A DNA stretch of 16,439 bases from Candidatus Nomurabacteria bacterium RIFCSPHIGHO2_01_FULL_39_10 (GTDB taxonomy: Bacteria; Patescibacteriota; Minisyncoccia; Phycocordibacterales; UBA9973), in assembly GCA_001786805.1 (NCBI GenBank), contig MFTJ01000008.1, positions 7,716 to 24,154 of the forward strand, read 5' to 3'. The notes beneath the pieces are model-generated. The model was given only the letters and a program-made list of their open reading frames with translations, had not been told where the DNA came from and did no database searches. The position numbers and the translations under genes were made by a program. This document shows, piece by piece, positions 13,952 through 16,439 of this stretch (within the stretch, counting starts at the first letter, position 1; each line of letters begins with the position of its first letter).

Positions 13952-14023
13952 TGCGCGGTGAGGGGATTGAGCCCCCGACCTACCCCACGTCAAGGGGTCG
14001 CTCTACCACTGAGCTAACCGCGC
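13952..14023 (-). tRNA. tRNA-Val(GAC)
   Basis: A 72-nt minus-strand cloverleaf with acceptor GCGCGGT/ACCGCGC, D-arm GCTC-AGTGGTA-GAGC, anticodon stem ACCCC/GGGGT with loop TTGACGT (anticodon GAC), variable AGGTC, T-arm GGGGG-CTCAATC-CCCTC and discriminator A. CCA is not encoded. Position 54 is C instead of the near-universal U, while U55 is kept. It sits 15 bp after the glutamate dehydrogenase stop and 1 nt before the tsaD ATG, so it is probably cut out of a shared transcript. Confidence 0.94.
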
Positions 14024-14038
14024 TTATACTCCTACTTT

Positions 14039-15265
14039 TTAAGATATTAGCATTTTTGCCTTGATTCTTTCAAGCGCCAAAATAAAGGCGCCCATGCGCA
14101 AGGAGGTTTTTGATTCGTGGGCTTTTTTCATTATCTCCTCGGCGTTATTTTTTATTATTTTCTCCAGTTTTTTAAAAACTTCTTTTTCACTCCAATGCTC
14201 ATTTTTTAAATTCTGCTCCCATTCAAAATAAGAAACTATTACGCCTCCGGAATTTGCCAAGATGTCCGGAACTACAGGAATTTTTCTTTTCAGTAAAATT
14301 TCATCAGCTTCCGGCGTTGTCGGTCCGTTCGCAATTTCTAAAATTGCCCTAGTTTGTACATTGCCCGCATTTTCGGCTGTGATTTGATTTTCAAAAGCGG
14401 CAGGTATTAGTACATCGCACTTTGTTGCCAGTAGTTCGGAATTGGCAATGTTTTTACTCTCGGGGAAGCCGAAAATATTGCCGGTCTTTTTTTTGTATTC
14501 CACAAGCTTGGGAATATTGAGACCATTTGGATTATAAATTCCTCCTTTTGATTCTGAAACTGCGATGACTTTATGTCCGGCTTTGCGCCAAATGATTGCG
14601 GCATAGCTTCCCGCATTGCCAAAACCTTGGATTGCTACTTTGCATTTTTCAGGCAAATTCAGTTCTTTTTTAAATGCTTCAAATGCATAAAAAGCTCCTT
14701 GCGCTGTGGAAGTGTTGCGCCCCTCTGAACCACCCTTGTCCAAAGGCTTGCCTGTAATCACCGCCCTTGTTTTTTCGCCCGTAATTTTTTCAAATTCATC
14801 CGCCATCCAGTCCATTATCTCCGGCGTGGTGTTTACATCCGGCGCTGGCACGTCTTTATAAGACCCCAAGATATCCGAAAGTCCGCGCACCCATCCGCGC
14901 GAAAGCCGCTCCAACTCTCCTTTTGACAATTCTTTTGGGTCAACAGTAATTCCGCCTTTGCTACCGCCCATCGGAATGCCGGTCACGGCGCATTTGAGAA
15001 CCATCCAAAAAGCAAGCGCTTTCACTTCGTTTATTTCAGTATCGGGATGATACCTGATCCCGCCCTTGTATGGTCCGAGCGCGTTGTTGTACTGCACCCG
15101 GTAGCCTTCAAATGTCTTCACGGAGCCGTTGTCCATTTTTACCGGAATTTCTATTTTGATATTCCTGTCGGGAGTTTTGAGGCGGGCGATGAAGCCATTG
15201 CCGAAATTTTTTATTTTAGCAACTTTGTCTAACTGCGCCATTGCGTTTTGAAAAGGATTTTGCAT
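14039..15265 (-). CDS. gdhA: Glutamate dehydrogenase (Glu/Leu/Phe/Val dehydrogenase family)
   Basis: 408 residues, the typical size of the hexameric bacterial/archaeal enzyme. Substrate and catalytic residues are present: K67 in GPYKGGIRYHP, K91, K103 in MGGSKGGI and D143 in VPAPDVNT. The cofactor domain has G214-F-G-N-A-G219. The late motifs ANGPTTPEA, VVPDILANSGGV and SYFEWEQN are also standard. It interconverts glutamate with 2-oxoglutarate and ammonia. Cofactor choice (NAD or NADP) is not certain from what I can see. The ATG is preceded at 7 nt by TATAAT and lies 8 bp after the upstream nucleotidyltransferase gene, so it may be both read through and independently transcribed as a leaderless mRNA. 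Confidence 0.95.
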   Translation of the reverse strand: MQNPFQNAMAQLDKVAKIKNFGNGFIARLKTPDRNIKIEIPVKMDNGSVKTFEGYRVQYNNALGPYKGGIRYHPDTEINEVKALAFWMVLKCAVTGIPMGGSKGGITVDPKELSKGELERLSRGWVRGLSDILGSYKDVPAPDVNTTPEIMDWMADEFEKITGEKTRAVITGKPLDKGGSEGRNTSTAQGAFYAFEAFKKELNLPEKCKVAIQGFGNAGSYAAIIWRKAGHKVIAVSESKGGIYNPNGLNIPKLVEYKKKTGNIFGFPESKNIANSELLATKCDVLIPAAFENQITAENAGNVQTRAILEIANGPTTPEADEILLKRKIPVVPDILANSGGVIVSYFEWEQNLKNEHWSEKEVFKKLEKIIKNNAEEIMKKAHESKTSLRMGAFILALERIKAKMLIS

Positions 15266-15272
15266 GTATATA

Positions 15273-15278
15273 ATTATA
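15273..15278 (-). promoter_or_regulatory. -10 element for gdhA
   Basis: Consensus TATAAT on the minus strand, separated from the gdhA ATG by 7 nt and overlapping the stop codon of the upstream gene. No convincing -35 is seen, and in such AT-rich DNA the hexamer alone is weak evidence. Confidence 0.4.
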
Positions 15279-16026
15279 TTATTAATTTTTCCAATATTTC
15301 CAGTTCCTCTTTGGAATTTACACCCAAAGCTTCCTTTGGGTCTATTTCTATTGATTCTATTTTGTTTTTTTCCTGCATGGCTATTTTTACCAAATCGGTC
15401 AAGTAGTATTCTTTTTGAGCGTTATCAGTTTTTAGGATTTTGAGGTGACTCCAAAGCCATTTTGCTTCAAAACAAAAATAGCACGGATTTAATTCTCTCA
15501 CTTTTTTCTCCTCATCATTTGTGTCTTTATATTGAACATCTCTTTCTATCTCTCCGTTTTCGTTTCTGACTATGCGCGAAAAATTTTTATAAAACACAGC
15601 TCGCCAGCTTTCAAAATCCGGCACCGTAAAAGTTGCCATTGTAATTTTTCCTTCGGACTCCAGATGTTTTTTCATCAATTTTTTTATCGTCTCCGGGCTG
15701 ACAAGCGGGTGGTCTCCATAAAGCACTATTATATGGTCTGCACTATTTTCAAGTATTTTTTGCGCCGCCATCACCGCATGCCCGGTGCCTAATTGCTCGA
15801 TCTGTATGGTGTAATCATAACCCCCCCCCAGCTCTTTCATAACCGTCTCCTTGCCGTATCCGACGACAATCACGGGTTTCTCGTCAATACCGGAGGTTTT
15901 AACTGAAGCCAGTAAATGCTTTATCAAAGATTCTCCCCGGACTTTTGTGAGAACCTTCGGCAGTTCGCTCTGCATTCTGTTGCCTTTTCCTCCGGCTAAA
16001 ATTAAGATTTTTACCTTTTTATCCAT
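15274..16026 (-). CDS. GlmU-like UDP-N-acetylglucosamine pyrophosphorylase, uridylyltransferase domain only
   Basis: A 250-residue nucleotidyltransferase of the GlmU type. The nucleotide loop is LAGGKGNRM (10-18) with ELPKVL (K24), followed by EQLGTGHAV (77-85), the metal aspartate D105 in LYGDHPLV, and KEYYLTD (205-211), a good match to the EYYxTD segment of GlmU. It would make UDP-GlcNAc from GlcNAc-1-phosphate and UTP for cell-wall precursors. The C-terminal left-handed beta-helix acetyltransferase domain of bifunctional GlmU is absent and the gene ends cleanly at a TAA. I chose the ATG at 16026 over a start 57 nt upstream because homology begins there and a promoter lies between. Another sugar nucleotidyltransferase specificity remains possible. 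Confidence 0.85.
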   Translation of the reverse strand: MDKKVKILILAGGKGNRMQSELPKVLTKVRGESLIKHLLASVKTSGIDEKPVIVVGYGKETVMKELGGGYDYTIQIEQLGTGHAVMAAQKILENSADHIIVLYGDHPLVSPETIKKLMKKHLESEGKITMATFTVPDFESWRAVFYKNFSRIVRNENGEIERDVQYKDTNDEEKKVRELNPCYFCFEAKWLWSHLKILKTDNAQKEYYLTDLVKIAMQEKNKIESIEIDPKEALGVNSKEELEILEKLII

Positions 16027-16033
16027 GCTCCCG

Positions 16034-16062
16034 ATTATACTCGGTAGTTGGATTTTAATCAA
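16034..16062 (-). promoter_or_regulatory. Promoter for the GlmU-like gene
   Basis: On the minus strand TTGATT (16062-16057), a spacer of exactly 17 bp and consensus TATAAT (16039-16034), then 7 nt to the ATG at 16026. This is the best promoter in the window. It places the start of transcription at or beside the start codon. It probably drives the run gdhA, tRNA-Val, tsaD, valS. Confidence 0.65.
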
Positions 16063-16077
16063 AGGAGGGGGGGAGCT

Positions 16078-16098
16078 GAGCAAGGACTACCCTTGCTC
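16078..16098. repeat. Hairpin between tRNA-Glu and the GlmU-like gene
   Basis: Arms GAGCAAGG (16078-16085) and CCTTGCTC (16091-16098) around ACTAC. The 127-bp gap 16027-16153 holds this hairpin, a G-rich run (GGAGGGGGGGAG) and the promoter above. Downstream of the hairpin on the minus strand there is a C-run rather than a T-run, so it is not a standard intrinsic terminator of the tRNA-Glu transcript. Confidence 0.4.
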
Positions 16099-16153
16099 AA
16101 ATTGCTCAAAAAAGTAGAAACTTAAAGATACATTCTATTTTGCAACTAATTTG

Positions 16154-16225
16154 TGACTCTACCGAGAATCGCACTCGGATTCCGAGCTTGAAAAGCTCGT
16201 GTCCTAACTATTAGACGATAGAGCC
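16154..16225 (-). tRNA. tRNA-Glu(TTC)
   Basis: A 72-nt minus-strand cloverleaf with acceptor GGCTCTA/TAGAGTC, D-arm GTCT-AATAGTTA-GGAC, anticodon stem CGAGC/GCTCG with loop TTTTCAA (anticodon TTC), variable GAAT, T-arm CCGAG-TGCGATT-CTCGG and discriminator A. CCA is not encoded. As in tRNA-Phe above, position 18 is A and position 55 is G. The Levitt position is A15-U48, a recognised alternative. It is divergent from tRNA-Ser. Confidence 0.93.
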
Positions 16226-16248
16226 AATTTCTATATCTTATATTATTT

Positions 16249-16276
16249 TTGAAAAAATCGCAAAAAGTGTTAGATT
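16249..16276 (+). promoter_or_regulatory. Promoter for tRNA-Ser
   Basis: TTGAAA (16249-16254), a 16-bp spacer and TAGATT (16271-16276) preceded by TGT, an extended -10. The -10 ends 9 nt before the mature tRNA 5' end, so the transcript would start within about 3 nt of it and need little 5' trimming. Confidence 0.55.
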
Positions 16277-16285
16277 AAAACCTAA

Positions 16286-16370
16286 GGAGGGTTCGCCTAA
16301 TGGTATGGCACTGGTTTCGAAAACCAGCGGGAGTAATCCCTTACAGGTTCAAGTCCTGTACCCTCCGCCA
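16286..16370 (+). tRNA. tRNA-Ser(CGA), CCA encoded
   Basis: 85 nt including an encoded CCA. Acceptor GGAGGGT/ACCCTCC, D-arm GCC-TAATGGTAT-GGC (G18 G19 present), anticodon stem CTGGT/ACCAG with loop TTCGAAA (anticodon CGA, Ser), a type II variable arm with stem GGGA/TCCC around GTAA, T-arm ACAGG-TTCAAGT-CCTGT, discriminator G as expected for serine. It reads UCG. Confidence 0.95.
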
Positions 16371-16406
16371 ATTTTCAGAATTCGGATTTTGGGCGATTGT
16401 TGCCTC

Positions 16407-16425
16407 GCCCCGCCAAAGGCGGGGC
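16407..16425. repeat. GC-rich palindrome at the right edge
   Basis: Perfect GCCCCGCC / GGCGGGGC arms around AAA, flanked by TTGCC (16400-16404) and GGCAA (16434-16438) that can extend the structure. It sits ~37 bp after tRNA-Ser. There is no T-tract, so it looks like a dispersed palindrome rather than a terminator. The sequence ends at 16439, so its full extent cannot be seen. Nothing else is visible in 16371-16439. Confidence 0.6.
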
Positions 16426-16439
16426 TCGGCTTCGGCAAG

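Noticed and set aside
16078..16098. Hairpin as an intrinsic terminator of tRNA-Glu
   Set aside because: It is followed on the minus strand by a C-rich run, not by T residues. Kept only as a repeat/hairpin.
1..16439. UGA recoding to Gly (as in Gracilibacteria/SR1)
   Set aside because: All recognised proteins are full length without internal UGA, and tRNA-Gly has a CCC anticodon.

Overview
The window looks like a chromosomal segment of a Patescibacteria (CPR) genome, most likely of the Parcubacteria/Paceibacteria type. This is inferred from gene content and style rather than from a marker tree. The DNA is AT-rich, genes are packed within a few bases of each other, and core proteins are streamlined: a 737-residue ValRS, a GlmU-like protein with only the uridylyltransferase domain, and tiny one-helix membrane proteins. 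Shine-Dalgarno sequences are mostly absent, and small palindromic repeats are inserted in frame inside core genes. Stops are used normally, and no UGA recoding is visible.

Layout. Bases 1-7161 run mostly on the plus strand: the C-terminal end of a TPR protein, murJ (lipid II flippase), an ABC exporter half-transporter, lepA (EF4), an FtsB/DivIC-like division protein and a D-lactate-dehydrogenase-type 2-hydroxyacid dehydrogenase. A 37-residue one-helix ORF lies on the minus strand between lepA and the FtsB-like gene. Bases 7167-9228 are a mosaic: tRNA-Gly(CCC), a REP-associated tyrosine transposase (RAYT) bracketed by identical palindromes, an unrecognised 130-residue protein, a glutaredoxin, tRNA-Arg(CCT), a small membrane protein and tRNA-Phe(GAA). 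Bases 9238-16026 run on the minus strand. In transcription order they are a GlmU-type nucleotidyltransferase, glutamate dehydrogenase, tRNA-Val(GAC), tsaD, valS, a PrsW-type membrane protease, a 99-bp inverted-repeat element carrying a promoter, and hsp20. The right end holds tRNA-Glu(TTC) on minus, tRNA-Ser(CGA) on plus and a GC-rich palindrome. No CRISPR array, rRNA or prophage is visible.

How the genes work together. The left block combines envelope construction and division (MurJ, exporter, FtsB-like) with translation (EF4). The right block puts tRNA-Val, its synthetase and a tRNA-modifying enzyme (TsaD) next to each other, upstream of proteostasis genes (PrsW-like, Hsp20). The main interest lies in layers the gene list does not show. 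(1) Palindromic elements of several families are tolerated in frame in lepA, tsaD (twice) and the RAYT. (2) The RAYT carries, inside a coding segment, exactly the 23-bp palindrome that flanks it in opposite orientations. (3) In two of six tRNAs the tertiary elbow pair G18-U55 is replaced, at both positions together, by A18-G55. (4) At least six genes have a -10 hexamer 6 or 7 nt before the ATG, implying leaderless mRNAs.
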